Shown here: positions 23,763 through 31,024 of the stretch, piece after piece
How the letters are laid out: each line of letters opens with the position of its first letter
How positions within the stretch are numbered: the stretch's first letter is position 1
Assembly: GCA_023249635.1 (NCBI GenBank)
Contig: JAHFCH010000042.1
Location: 1 to 37,152, forward strand
Direction of reading: 5' to 3'
Length of the DNA: 37,152 bases
DNA from: Fibrobacterota bacterium
GTDB taxonomy: Bacteria; Fibrobacterota; Fibrobacteria; UBA11236
Position numbers and translations under genes: made by a program
The notes under the pieces: generated by a model
What the model saw: only the letters and a program-made list of their open reading frames with translations
Databases searched by the model: none
Told to the model about the DNA's origin: nothing

Positions 23763-24613
23763 GCTTTCCTCTTCTTCCGGGCCGCTCCCGCGGTCAGCGG
23801 GAACAATTGCATGTTGAGGTGGTAGACGCGCTCCGGCTCCTGGTCTTCCCCGACCTTCCGCAGCACCTCTTTGCGGGTGGCGCGGATGAGTTCGATGATA
23901 TCCTTGTAAGTCCGTTCCGACATGCTCACCGTCGACGAGCTGAAATAGCGTTCGTCCTTGGTAAAGCGCGTAATGGCTTCGCCGGCCATGCGAGTCATGG
24001 TCTGGTGGAATTTCGGCACGAAGAGGGACTGCACATCGGGATCGGTGAGGATGAACTTGGAAGCGGCACGGTAGGCACCGTCCTCGCCCTTTTCGATCAG
24101 GCCTAGACCCTCGAGCAATTCGATGGCCTTCTTGACCTTCTTGGGCGGCACTGGAGGCGCTAGGCGCTTGCCCATCTCGGCCGCATTGTCCTTATAGGGC
24201 AGGAACGCGAGCATCTCGCGGATGGCGATGTTGAACCAATCCTGGTAGTACTCGTACTGCGCCTTTTCCAGCTGGTAATGGGAATGCGGCGTCTTCAGGT
24301 CCATGAGGATGCCGAAGAAGCGATCCTTTTCCTCCAGGGTTTCCGCCTGGTTGAAATAGACCAGATACTTGAAATAGTTGGCTTCCGATTCGGTCAGGCC
24401 CAGCGCCGAGGCGAACTTGGGGATGCTGTTGTCGGTAAGGTTGTGCACGCCTTCCATGACGCGCTTGAAATAATTCGGTCCCGACATGCCCGTTTTCGCC
24501 ATAAAGGCACGATGGGAAAATCCCCGCTCATGCGATTTGGCCCATGCGTAATACTCACGGAGATAACGCCGGTAGTCGGTATAGTCGAAGATGGATTTGC
24601 GAACCGTGTCCAT
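23759..24613 (-). CDS. TIGR02147 family protein (putative regulator)
   Basis: This 284-residue protein matches TIGR02147, a family amplified in Fibrobacter: IFDYTDYRRYLREYYAWAKSHERGFSHRAFMAKTGMSGPNYFKRVMEGVHNLT at the N-terminus is a helix-turn-helix-like region, then YFKYLVYFNQAETLEEKDRFF and a conserved C-terminal half including LFVPKFHQTMTRMAGEAI and DERYFSSSTVSMSERTYKDIIELI. It is presumably cytosolic and DNA-binding. Its partner lipoprotein begins at its stop. The promoter at 24679-24707 overlaps an inverted repeat, so autoregulation is plausible but unproven. Confidence 0.9.
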   Translation of the reverse strand: MDTVRKSIFDYTDYRRYLREYYAWAKSHERGFSHRAFMAKTGMSGPNYFKRVMEGVHNLTDNSIPKFASALGLTESEANYFKYLVYFNQAETLEEKDRFFGILMDLKTPHSHYQLEKAQYEYYQDWFNIAIREMLAFLPYKDNAAEMGKRLAPPVPPKKVKKAIELLEGLGLIEKGEDGAYRAASKFILTDPDVQSLFVPKFHQTMTRMAGEAITRFTKDERYFSSSTVSMSERTYKDIIELIRATRKEVLRKVGEDQEPERVYHLNMQLFPLTAGAARKKRKA

Positions 24614-24665
24614 GGCTATGTAGTGTAGTATAGCTCTTTTCTCAACATAATGCCATGCGAAATTA

Positions 24666-24707
24666 CCTTAAATTCCCCATTTTAAGGAGTTTTGAGTAGT
24701 GTATCAA
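24666..24707 (-). promoter_or_regulatory. Promoter of the TIGR02147-lipoprotein operon with overlapping inverted repeat
   Basis: On the minus strand TTGATA (24707-24702) and TAAAAT (24684-24679) are both 5 of 6 matches at the ideal 17-bp spacing. Transcription would start near 24672, about 60 bases before the ATG. CCTTAAA (24666-24672) and TTTAAGG (24681-24687) form an 7-bp inverted repeat with an 8-bp spacer covering the -10 and start site, a likely operator. Confidence 0.65.
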
Positions 24708-24769
24708 CATCAATTAGTAGCAAGGAATAGCCGGAAAGGGGTACTGCAAAGATAGCTGTTTCGGGGAGG

Positions 24770-24812
24770 AAAAAGAGAGGACTGCGGGCGCCCGGTGAGG
24801 GGCCCGCAGTCC
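24770..24812 (-). terminator. Rho-independent terminator on the minus strand upstream of TIGR02147
   Basis: Perfect 11-bp stem GGACTGCGGGC / GCCCGCAGTCC (24779-24789 with 24802-24812), loop of 12, followed on the minus strand by TCTCTTTTT. The orientation is minus, yet there is no credible minus-strand gene between it and the plus-strand nfeD gene. It lies 63 bases upstream of the TIGR02147 promoter. Confidence 0.7.
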
Positions 24813-24951
24813 GGCTCCCGGATCCGGGGTGGACAAGACCCCGTGGATTGGACCCGGTGCGGGTAACGGAGTATGGGAAAAGCGAAGACTGTGCCAGGGC
24901 TCTTACCATGCGTGACGCTTCACGCTTCGCGAAATAAGACGATCCCTGGTA
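24779..24951 (-). ncRNA. Highly structured intergenic region, candidate small RNA
   Basis: The 421-base gap 24614-25034 holds no supported gene apart from this. From 24951 back to 24779 there is a run of hairpins: a nested stem CCAGGG/CCCTGG (24894-24899 with 24944-24949), TCTTA/TAAGA (24901-24905 with 24935-24939) and GCGTGA/TCACGC (24910-24915 with 24920-24925); then ACCCG/CGGGT (24852-24864), GGGGT/ACCCC (24826-24842), the 12-bp palindrome CCCGGATCCGGG (24817-24828), and the minus-strand terminator. The terminator argues for a minus-strand transcript ending near 24770; the nested stem itself would pair about as well on the plus strand, where it could be the nfeD leader. It does not look like tRNA, tmRNA, RNase P RNA or a 4.5S core. 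Confidence 0.4.
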
Positions 24952-25034
24952 ACCGATCCGCTACCGCCCGCTCAGGTTGCGTGCAATTAGACCGTCAAAG
25001 ATTGACCGTGGCATAAAAACCTACCTTTGCGCCA

Positions 25035-26468
25035 ATGCGCGCCCTGCTTCTGCTGCTTACCTGTTTGGGCCTCGCCACCGCGAATCCCCCCATCAAGACG
25101 GTCGTGGTCATCCCCGTCGAAGAACAGGTCGATTTCGGACTGCACGCCTTCCTGAAAAGGGCCGTGGCCCGCGCGCTGGAAAAGAAACCGGACGTCATCG
25201 TTTTCAAGATCAACACCTACGGCGGGGAATTGCAATCGGCCTTCGACATCGTGGATCTGCTGGCGGGGATTTCCGCCTGCAGCACTTACGCTTTCGTGGA
25301 GCAGAAGGCGATTTCGGCAGGCGCCCTGATTTCCCTTTCCTGCAACCGCATCGCCATGGGCAATAGCACTACCATCGGCGACTGCGCCCCTATCACGCAA
25401 GGGCAGGACGGCATCGTGATGCTGGGGGAGAAAATCCAATCGCCCCTGCGGGCCAAGTTCCGCACCCTGGCCGAAAAGAACGGCTACCCCAGCCTATTGG
25501 CGCAAGCCATGGTTTCGGCGGATCTCGGCGTGGTGGTCGCAGAAAAAGCCGAAGGCGGATCGGAACAGTTCACGGCCAAGCAATGGGAAGCGTTCGGCGA
25601 AAAGGGCCAGGCGAAATTCAAGTCCCATAAGATCCTGGTTCCCGAAGGCCAATTGCTCACGCTTACCGACCGGGAGGCCAAGCAGTACGGGTTTTCCCTG
25701 GACTCCTACGCGGGTGCCGAGGAATTCATCGCCGCGCGGGGCTGGACCAAGATCGGGGAAGAGGCGGAAAGCTGGTCGGAAAAGCTGGTCCGCCTCATCG
25801 GGACCTTCTCCCCTATCCTGATGATGCTCGGATTCGGCGCGCTGTACATGGAATTCAAGACCCCGGGAATGAGCCTGTTCGGCGTCATCGGTGTCCTGTG
25901 CCTGATCGTCGTTTTCGGTAGCAAGTTCGCGGTGGGCTTGGCGGACCATACCGAATTGCTCCTGATACTGGCGGGTTTCGCCTTGGTGGCGGTGGAGATG
26001 TACGTGTTCCCGGGCACCCTCATAGCGGGCGGCATCGGCATGGTACTCATCCTGATAGCGCTGACCCTATCGATGCAAACCTTCACCCTGCCCCATAGCG
26101 ATATGCCCTGGGAACTCAAGAGCCTCATCGACAACGTATTCATGACTATGGGCTCGGCCCTGGTGGCCTTGCTCATACCGTTGGCGGCGGCCCGGTTCCT
26201 GCTCCCCAATCTGCCTGCGGGCGCCCGGGTCATTGCCAATACCACCTTGTCCGACGCGCGCATCGTCTCCCCGGAAACCCGCCGCGTGGCCGTGGGCCTG
26301 GCTGGCGTATCCAAAACCCCGCTGCGCCCTGCGGGCAAGGCCGTGTTCGCGGGCGAGACCATCGAGGTCAGTTCCCGCGGCGAGTTCATCGAGGCGGGCA
26401 TCCCGGTGGAAGTCTGCCGACTCGACGGGAACAAGATTGTCGTCCGCGCGACGGGGACCCCCGCATGA
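25035..26468 (+). CDS. NfeD-family membrane serine protease (ClpP-like domain, long NfeD)
   Basis: This 477-residue protein has a signal peptide (MRALLLLLTCLGLATA) and a ClpP-class domain at about 20-220. INTYGGELQSAFDIVDLL is the oxyanion-type segment; KAISAGALIS places Ser94, and Lys133 in GEKIQS is the likely second member of a Ser-Lys dyad, as in archaeal PH1510. Four or more membrane helices follow (IGTFSPILMMLGFGALYM to ALVALLIPLAAARFLL), and a C-terminal OB-like NfeD domain (AVFAGETIEVSSRGEFIEAG). Partner of flotillin-like FloA; it probably cleaves membrane proteins. It is the first gene of a tight operon with a second NfeD gene (4-base ATGA overlap), FloA and one more membrane gene. 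Confidence 0.93.
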   Translation: MRALLLLLTCLGLATANPPIKTVVVIPVEEQVDFGLHAFLKRAVARALEKKPDVIVFKINTYGGELQSAFDIVDLLAGISACSTYAFVEQKAISAGALISLSCNRIAMGNSTTIGDCAPITQGQDGIVMLGEKIQSPLRAKFRTLAEKNGYPSLLAQAMVSADLGVVVAEKAEGGSEQFTAKQWEAFGEKGQAKFKSHKILVPEGQLLTLTDREAKQYGFSLDSYAGAEEFIAARGWTKIGEEAESWSEKLVRLIGTFSPILMMLGFGALYMEFKTPGMSLFGVIGVLCLIVVFGSKFAVGLADHTELLLILAGFALVAVEMYVFPGTLIAGGIGMVLILIALTLSMQTFTLPHSDMPWELKSLIDNVFMTMGSALVALLIPLAAARFLLPNLPAGARVIANTTLSDARIVSPETRRVAVGLAGVSKTPLRPAGKAVFAGETIEVSSRGEFIEAGIPVEVCRLDGNKIVVRATGTPA

Positions 26469-26941
26469 AATTTTGGCTGCCGCTCACTCTCCAGATCCTC
26501 TCCTTCGCCGTGGCCTTCGCCGAAATCATGCTGCCTTCCTTCGGTCTGCTCGCCGTGCTCTGCGCGCTGATCTTCGCATGGTCCTGGTTCCTTATCGTTA
26601 CGCGGTTGGGGCATGGCGCCGCCCTGGGCTTCGGCGTGGCCGACCTTATCCTTATCCCCATTTTCATCCGCTTCGCCTTCGCCTACCTGGGACGTTCGCC
26701 CATCTCCCACCAGACGAGCCTGGGCCATGGCTCGGGGCTGGAAGCCAAGGATCGCGAGCTGCAACGCCACGTCGGCGCTACGGCGCTGGCGGACGGGCCC
26801 TTGCGCCCCACGGGGCGTATCCGCATCGGCGACGAGACCTTTGAAGCGCAGACCGCCGGCGAGTTCGTGGAGCGCGGCGCTTCCGTGAAAGTGGTTTCGG
26901 TGGCCGGCAGCCGGTTCGCCGTGGAAAAGATTCCGACTTGA
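26465..26941 (+). CDS. Short NfeD-like membrane protein
   Basis: This 158-residue protein has two to three membrane helices in the first ~75 residues (LTLQILSFAVAFAEIMLPSFGLLAVLCALIF, LGHGAALGFGVADLILIPIFIRFAF) and a C-terminal NfeD OB-like domain (GRIRIGDETFEAQTAGEFVERGASVKVVSVAGSRFAVEK). It lacks the protease domain. Its ATG overlaps the stop of the long NfeD gene, and it precedes FloA by 43 bases. Short NfeD proteins are thought to be non-proteolytic partners of SPFH proteins. Confidence 0.9.
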   Translation: MKFWLPLTLQILSFAVAFAEIMLPSFGLLAVLCALIFAWSWFLIVTRLGHGAALGFGVADLILIPIFIRFAFAYLGRSPISHQTSLGHGSGLEAKDRELQRHVGATALADGPLRPTGRIRIGDETFEAQTAGEFVERGASVKVVSVAGSRFAVEKIPT

Positions 26942-26984
26942 AGAGCATTAAACCGAAGAGCAACATACCCCTAGGAGCATCCGT

Positions 26985-27959
26985 ATGGACGTGAAACTGA
27001 TAGGCATCATCGTAGGCCTGGTCTTCCTTCTCATCATCCTTCTGATGGTGTTCAATTTCTTCGGCTTGTGGTTCCAGGCGCTCATGTCCAAGGCCAACGT
27101 ATCCCTGGCGCAATTGCTGGGGATGCGCTTCCGCAAGGTGCCGGCCAAGGTGATCGTGGAAGCCAAAATCATGGGTATCAAGGCCGGGCTGCAACTCTCG
27201 ACCGAAGAGCTGGAAGCCCATTATATGGCGGGCGGCAATGTGCTGCGCGTGGTGCAGGCCCTGATCGCGGCCGACAAGGCCAACATCGATCTGGATTTCA
27301 AACGCGCGGCGGCCATCTCCCTGGCAGGGCGTAACGTTCTGGAAGCCGTGCAGATGTCGGTCAATCCCAAGGTCATCGAAACCCCGCTGGTGGCGGGCGT
27401 GGCCATGGACGGCATCCAGCTCAAGGCGGTGGCGCGCGTCACCGTACGCACCAATCTGGACAAGCTGGTGGGCGGCGCGGGCGAAGAGACCATCCTGGCG
27501 CGCGTGGGCGAAGGCATCGTCTCGACCATCGGCACCCGCGGCCACAAGTCGGTGCTCGAGAATCCGGATCAGATCTCCAAGACGGTATTGGCCAAGGGCC
27601 TGGATTCGGGAACCGCCTACGACATCCTTTCCATCGACATCGCCGACGTGGACGTTGGCAAGAACATCGGCGCCGAGCTGGAAACCGACCGCGCGGAAGC
27701 CGATAAGAAAATCGCCCAGGCCAAGGCCGAAGAACGCCGCGCCATGGCCATCGCCCATGAGCAGGAAATGATCGCCCGCGTAGCGGAAATGCGTTCCAAG
27801 GTGGTGGAAGCCGAAGCGCAAATCCCGCTCGCCATGGCCGAAGCCTTCCGCTCCGGTAACATGGGCGTGATGGATTATTACCACATGAAGAACCTGAACG
27901 CGGACACCGCCATGCGCGATAAGATCGGCGGCGGCGGCGACGGGAAATCCAAGGCCTGA
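26985..27959 (+). CDS. floA: Flotillin-like protein FloA (SPFH/YqfA family)
   Basis: Organises functional membrane microdomains. The 324-residue protein has a membrane-inserted N-terminus ([25 protein letters not shown]), an SPFH domain with strong resemblance to Bacillus YqfA/FloA ([90 protein letters not shown]), and a C-terminal coiled coil with Glu-Ala repeats ([18 protein letters not shown]). AGGAG is 7 bases before the ATG. It is encoded with two NfeD proteins, as in the Bacillus yqeZ-yqfA arrangement. Cytoplasmic face of the membrane. Confidence 0.96.
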   Translation: MDVKLIGIIVGLVFLLIILLMVFNFFGLWFQALMSKANVSLAQLLGMRFRKVPAKVIVEAKIMGIKAGLQLSTEELEAHYMAGGNVLRVVQALIAADKANIDLDFKRAAAISLAGRNVLEAVQMSVNPKVIETPLVAGVAMDGIQLKAVARVTVRTNLDKLVGGAGEETILARVGEGIVSTIGTRGHKSVLENPDQISKTVLAKGLDSGTAYDILSIDIADVDVGKNIGAELETDRAEADKKIAQAKAEERRAMAIAHEQEMIARVAEMRSKVVEAEAQIPLAMAEAFRSGNMGVMDYYHMKNLNADTAMRDKIGGGGDGKSKA

Positions 27960-27961
27960 AC

Positions 27962-28663
27962 ATGGTGCATACGGCTACGGCATCCTTCCACGGCTCGATC
28001 GTCTTGTTGGCGGTCGGGTTCCAGGTGGTCATGTGGCTGCTCGCGAAGCGGAAGAAGAACGCCGCGCAGCAGGCAAAAGATCCGGCAGCCCAGGCGCGCC
28101 TCAAGGAGCAGGCGCGCGTACGCATGGAAGCCGAGCAGGCCCGTCGTCGGGCCCAGGCTAACGATGGCGATGTCAATGGAGAGGATGCCCGCCTGGCGCG
28201 GGAAGCCGCGTCGCGAGCGCGTAAAGAACAAGCCATAGACGTAGGCAAGGACCTCCTCGGCCAATTGGCCCGCGAACTGGGCCTCAAGCTGCCGGAAAGC
28301 GATGCGCCCCCGCGGCCCATCCCTACGCCGCGGCCCGCGCCGGCTCCCGCCCCAGCGGAGGGCAAACCGGCCTACGGCCAGGCGGCCCATTCCACCCGCG
28401 CCAAACCGGAAGCCTATACCGCAGAGCGGGAACGCCCGCAATCCTTGCGGGACTTGCTCTCGGCCCAAAAGGCGGCGTCCTCGACGGAAGGCGAAAATGC
28501 CCCGCGCCGCGTGCCCCACGCCAAACCGCTCGAACCCGTCTCGCAGCCCGCGGCACCCATGCTCCGCGCCGGGGAATTGTCCGATCCCGAATCCCTGCGG
28601 CGCGCGTTCATCCTCAAAACCATTCTGGATAAGCCGGTTTCGCAACAGTCCCGCAATCGCTGA
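27962..28663 (+). CDS. Membrane-anchored proline-rich protein, fourth gene of the flotillin operon
   Basis: I do not recognise a family. The 233-residue protein has one N-terminal membrane helix (SIVLLAVGFQVVMWLLA) followed by a basic stretch and an Ala/Arg/Glu-rich coiled-coil-like region to ~100. The rest is Pro/Ala-rich and probably disordered until a C-terminal helical stretch (DPESLRRAFILKTILDKP). It begins 2 bases after the floA stop, so it is part of the operon. Its position and topology suggest a partner of the flotillin microdomain, comparable in position to yqfB in Bacillus, though not obviously homologous. Confidence 0.75.
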   Translation: MVHTATASFHGSIVLLAVGFQVVMWLLAKRKKNAAQQAKDPAAQARLKEQARVRMEAEQARRRAQANDGDVNGEDARLAREAASRARKEQAIDVGKDLLGQLARELGLKLPESDAPPRPIPTPRPAPAPAPAEGKPAYGQAAHSTRAKPEAYTAERERPQSLRDLLSAQKAASSTEGENAPRRVPHAKPLEPVSQPAAPMLRAGELSDPESLRRAFILKTILDKPVSQQSRNR

Positions 28664-28734
28664 AGCAATAGCGGAAACCTTTCCGACATCCACGGGCCCA
28701 ACACCCGCCCCTCACGAAAAATATCTTCCAGACA

Positions 28735-28757
28735 GGGCCGGCCCGATGGGTCGACCC
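28735..28757. promoter_or_regulatory. Two adjacent 10-bp palindromes before the small acidic gene
   Basis: GGGCCGGCCC (28735-28744) and GGGTCGACCC (28748-28757) are each perfectly self-complementary and are separated by GAT. The second ends 3 bases before the ribosome site AAGGAGGT. They could be a regulator pair or leader hairpins that expose or hide the ribosome site. Confidence 0.4.
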
Positions 28758-28772
28758 GTTAAGGAGGTTTCC

Positions 28773-29048
28773 ATGGCAGACGAAAACGGAATCGTACAGA
28801 CGGACGAGTCCTTCGTCGATGAGAGCGGTTGGACCTCGATGGAGCCGGAAGGCGCCGGCCATCATCCCCACCTTTGGAGCGACTTCCCCGACATCGCGTC
28901 GGAAGAACGTTGGGAAGACGACTTCGGCGGCGAGCCGGGAGGCGATGGCGGGGAAGCGAATCCTCGCGGCCAAGAAGGAGTGCAAGACAAAGGAGTGCGC
29001 CGCGGGCCCGAGCCCGTGGAAGGGGACGGCTGGGGCGCGCCGGAATAA
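28773..29048 (+). CDS. Small acidic protein of unknown function
   Basis: This 91-residue protein is chosen from ATG 28773 because of a perfect AAGGAGGT (28761-28768) at 4-base spacing, although the frame is open upstream to 28302. It is rich in Asp, Glu, Gly and Trp, with no Cys and no membrane segment. The N-terminal half (DESGWTSMEPEGAGHHPHLWSDFPDIASEERWEDDFGG) may hold a short ordered part, the rest is probably disordered. No family is evident. The strong ribosome site suggests high expression. Confidence 0.6.
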   Translation: MADENGIVQTDESFVDESGWTSMEPEGAGHHPHLWSDFPDIASEERWEDDFGGEPGGDGGEANPRGQEGVQDKGVRRGPEPVEGDGWGAPE

Positions 29049-29104
29049 CCGGGCCGCGACCGCGAGAGTAACGATCCGTCGGGCCGGCGGGGACGCATCC
29101 TATG

Positions 29105-29110
29105 TATAAT
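29105..29110 (+). promoter_or_regulatory. Consensus -10 element before the M18 aminopeptidase gene
   Basis: TATAAT is a perfect -10, but no -35 is visible at the usual distance. Transcription would start near 29117, leaving a leader of under 20 bases that still includes the GGGAGG ribosome site (29122-29127). Confidence 0.45.
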
Positions 29111-29133
29111 TAACCTCGCCCGGGAGGTTGAAC

Positions 29134-30417
29134 TTGTCAAGAAACGCCCACGCCGATGCCCTCATCGCCTTCCTCAATGCCAGTCCCACGCCGTTCCATG
29201 CGGTGGAGGCCGCCGCCGACAAGCTGCTCGCGGGCGGCGCCATCGCGCTGGATGAGAAGAACGCCTGGAACCTGAAGCCGGGCCAGACGGCCTTCGTCAT
29301 CCGCAACGGCAGCAGCATCGTGGCGCTACGCCTGCCCAAAGACGTTTCCCGCCCCCGCTTCCGCATCGCCGCCGCGCATACCGACAGCCCGTGCCTCAAG
29401 CTCAAGCCGCGCGCCCCGGACCCCTCCGCCAATTACCGCCAATGGGGAGTTGAGGTGTATGGCGGGGTACTCTACAATTCCTGGTTGGACCGCGACCTGG
29501 GCGTGGCCGGCCGGGTTTCGCGCATGGACGGGGGTACGATCAAGAGCGACCTGGTGCGCACCGAGGGCAAGCCCTTCCGCATTCCGCAATTGGCCATCCA
29601 CCTGGACCGCGGCGTGAACGAGAGCGGCCTCATCCTGAACGCACAACGGCATCTGGCCCCGGTACTCGGCCTCACGGAACCCGGGGAAGGCCGCTCGCTG
29701 GAAGGCTGGCTGGAAGAATCCCTGGGCGCCCCATTCGCATCGCTGTCATTCGAATTGCACCTGTATGATACGTCCCCTGCGGGTTACGGAGGCTTCGACG
29801 ACGAGTTCATATTCTCCGGCCGGCTCGATAACCTGGCGATGTCCCATGCCGCCCTGGAGGCCTTCTGTTCCGAGGCGCCCGGCGACGGGGCCATCCAAGT
29901 GGCGGCCTTGTTCGACAATGAAGAGGTGGGCAGCACCTCGGCGCAGGGGGCCAACTCCAACCTGCTGGCGGCCACCCTGGAACGCGTGCTGCTCTGCCTG
30001 GGCAAAGGCCGGGAAGAATCCCTGGCGGCCCTGGCGCGCTCGCATCTGGTCTCCGCGGATATGGCCCATGCCATCCATCCCAATTACCCGGAAAAGCATG
30101 AGCCCTATCATTACCCCCTGATAAATCACGGGCCGGTGGTGAAGGGCAATGCCAGCATGCGCTACGCGACCAACGCCGAGACCGCGGCCCTGTTCCGGGG
30201 CCTGTGCGGCCGCGCCGGAGTGCCCGTGCAGGATTTCGTGAACCGCGCCGACCTGGCCTGCGGCACCACCATCGGGCCCCATGTGGCCGCGGCCTTGGGC
30301 GTTCCCACCGTGGACGTGGGCAATCCCATGCTCTCCATGCATTCCGCCCGGGAGATGTGCGGCAGCGAGGATCATGGCATGATGATCCGGACCTTGCGCG
30401 AATTCTACCGGGACTGA
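29134..30417 (+). CDS. M18 family aminopeptidase (aspartyl-aminopeptidase-like)
   Basis: The start is TTG 29134, 6 bases after GGGAGG (29122-29127); a TTG at 29128 abuts the ribosome site and is less likely. The 427-residue enzyme has the M18 di-zinc site: HTDSPCLKLKP (His82, Asp84), DNEEVGS (Asp and Glu ligands), NRADLACGTTIGPH and the C-terminal GNPMLSMHSAREMCGSEDHGMMIRTLREFY. It matches full-length members of about 430 residues. It removes N-terminal acidic residues from peptides, cytosolic, usually dodecameric. No operon partner. Confidence 0.95.
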   Translation: MSRNAHADALIAFLNASPTPFHAVEAAADKLLAGGAIALDEKNAWNLKPGQTAFVIRNGSSIVALRLPKDVSRPRFRIAAAHTDSPCLKLKPRAPDPSANYRQWGVEVYGGVLYNSWLDRDLGVAGRVSRMDGGTIKSDLVRTEGKPFRIPQLAIHLDRGVNESGLILNAQRHLAPVLGLTEPGEGRSLEGWLEESLGAPFASLSFELHLYDTSPAGYGGFDDEFIFSGRLDNLAMSHAALEAFCSEAPGDGAIQVAALFDNEEVGSTSAQGANSNLLAATLERVLLCLGKGREESLAALARSHLVSADMAHAIHPNYPEKHEPYHYPLINHGPVVKGNASMRYATNAETAALFRGLCGRAGVPVQDFVNRADLACGTTIGPHVAAALGVPTVDVGNPMLSMHSAREMCGSEDHGMMIRTLREFYRD

Positions 30418-30520
30418 TCCCCTTCCCCGGCCCCAAGCCCTTGTCGCGGCCCGAGATCGCTCCGGCCCCTCGCGCCCGCGCGGCCGGTGGTGTCCCCCGG
30501 ACAACGCCGCGGGGGCAAAA

Positions 30521-30540
30521 AAATCCGCCGTCGCGGTTTT
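30521..30540 (+). terminator. Weak A-tract/T-tract terminator after the aminopeptidase gene
   Basis: A run of seven A, then CCGC-CGTC-GCGG, then TTTT: a 4-bp GC stem with A-T pairs outside one mismatch. It lies about 105 bases after the stop and might work in both directions. A larger GC stem (CCCCCGG.../...GGGGG, 30494-30515) precedes it without a T run. Confidence 0.35.
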
Positions 30541-30634
30541 CCCAAGTAATCGCCAACCGCCCGCCAGGTCCCGCCGGGACTGGGATGCAGGGCGACGATT
30601 GGCTAACTTTCCCCGCATGAACGAAGGGACGGCC

Positions 30635-30841
30635 ATGCAGAACGATATCCGGGCGAAGCTGATCCAGGTCATCGAGGTGGAGCATTTGCGCGGTGGCGAC
30701 GAAACCGGCGGGTTACCCTCGCGGTGGGTCAAGACCTACTGGGACCTCAAAGGCAATTTCCTGAGCGAGAACGATCCCCTGGTGGAGGAATTGAGCCGTA
30801 AAGGTTCTCCCACCGGTACGGATTTCCTCCGGCGCTCCTAG
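30635..30841 (+). CDS. 68-residue hypothetical protein
   Basis: The start is ATG 30635, with GAAGGGA at 30623-30629; an ATG at 30617 has no ribosome site. The product begins MQNDIRAKLIQVIEVEHLRGGD, continues WVKTYWDLKGNFLSEND, and ends PTGTDFLRRS. It is soluble and mixed charge; I do not recognise a family. Stop is followed by an imperfect hairpin at 30886. Confidence 0.55.
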   Translation: MQNDIRAKLIQVIEVEHLRGGDETGGLPSRWVKTYWDLKGNFLSENDPLVEELSRKGSPTGTDFLRRS

Positions 30842-30885
30842 CGCCTCTCCCCCGCGCGCGGAAAGCCGTTTCCCGCCTCAATAAC

Positions 30886-30905
30886 CCCCGGGAATTGTTC
30901 CGGGG
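30886..30905 (+). terminator. Possible terminator after the 68-residue gene
   Basis: CCCCGGGA (30886-30893) pairs with TTCCGGGG (30898-30905, one G-T pair) around a four-base loop; the following TAGCCTTTACC is only weakly T-rich. Confidence 0.35.
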
Positions 30906-31024
30906 TAGCCTTTACCGCGCGTATCCGTAATACCGCGGCAGGTCCGTCCGATAATTCCGCTTGGTAAGCGCCGAATCCCCCTCCGACTTCCTCCTGGCCG
31001 CGTTACCATGGCTTGGGGGATTCC

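Noticed and set aside
24779-24864. tRNA or 6S/4.5S RNA
   Set aside because: Hairpins are present but no cloverleaf, CCA-type acceptor, or 4.5S/6S core is seen.
24682-24909. 75-residue minus-strand ORF in the nfeD/TIGR02147 gap
   Set aside because: It runs through the hairpins, terminator and promoter elements, has no ribosome site and no protein-like composition.
26778-27884. 368-residue minus-strand ORF opposite floA
   Set aside because: Antisense shadow; floA is unmistakable on the other strand.
28302-28772. Upstream extension of the small acidic gene
   Set aside because: It overlaps the flotillin-operon gene in another frame; the ideal ribosome site fixes the start at 28773.
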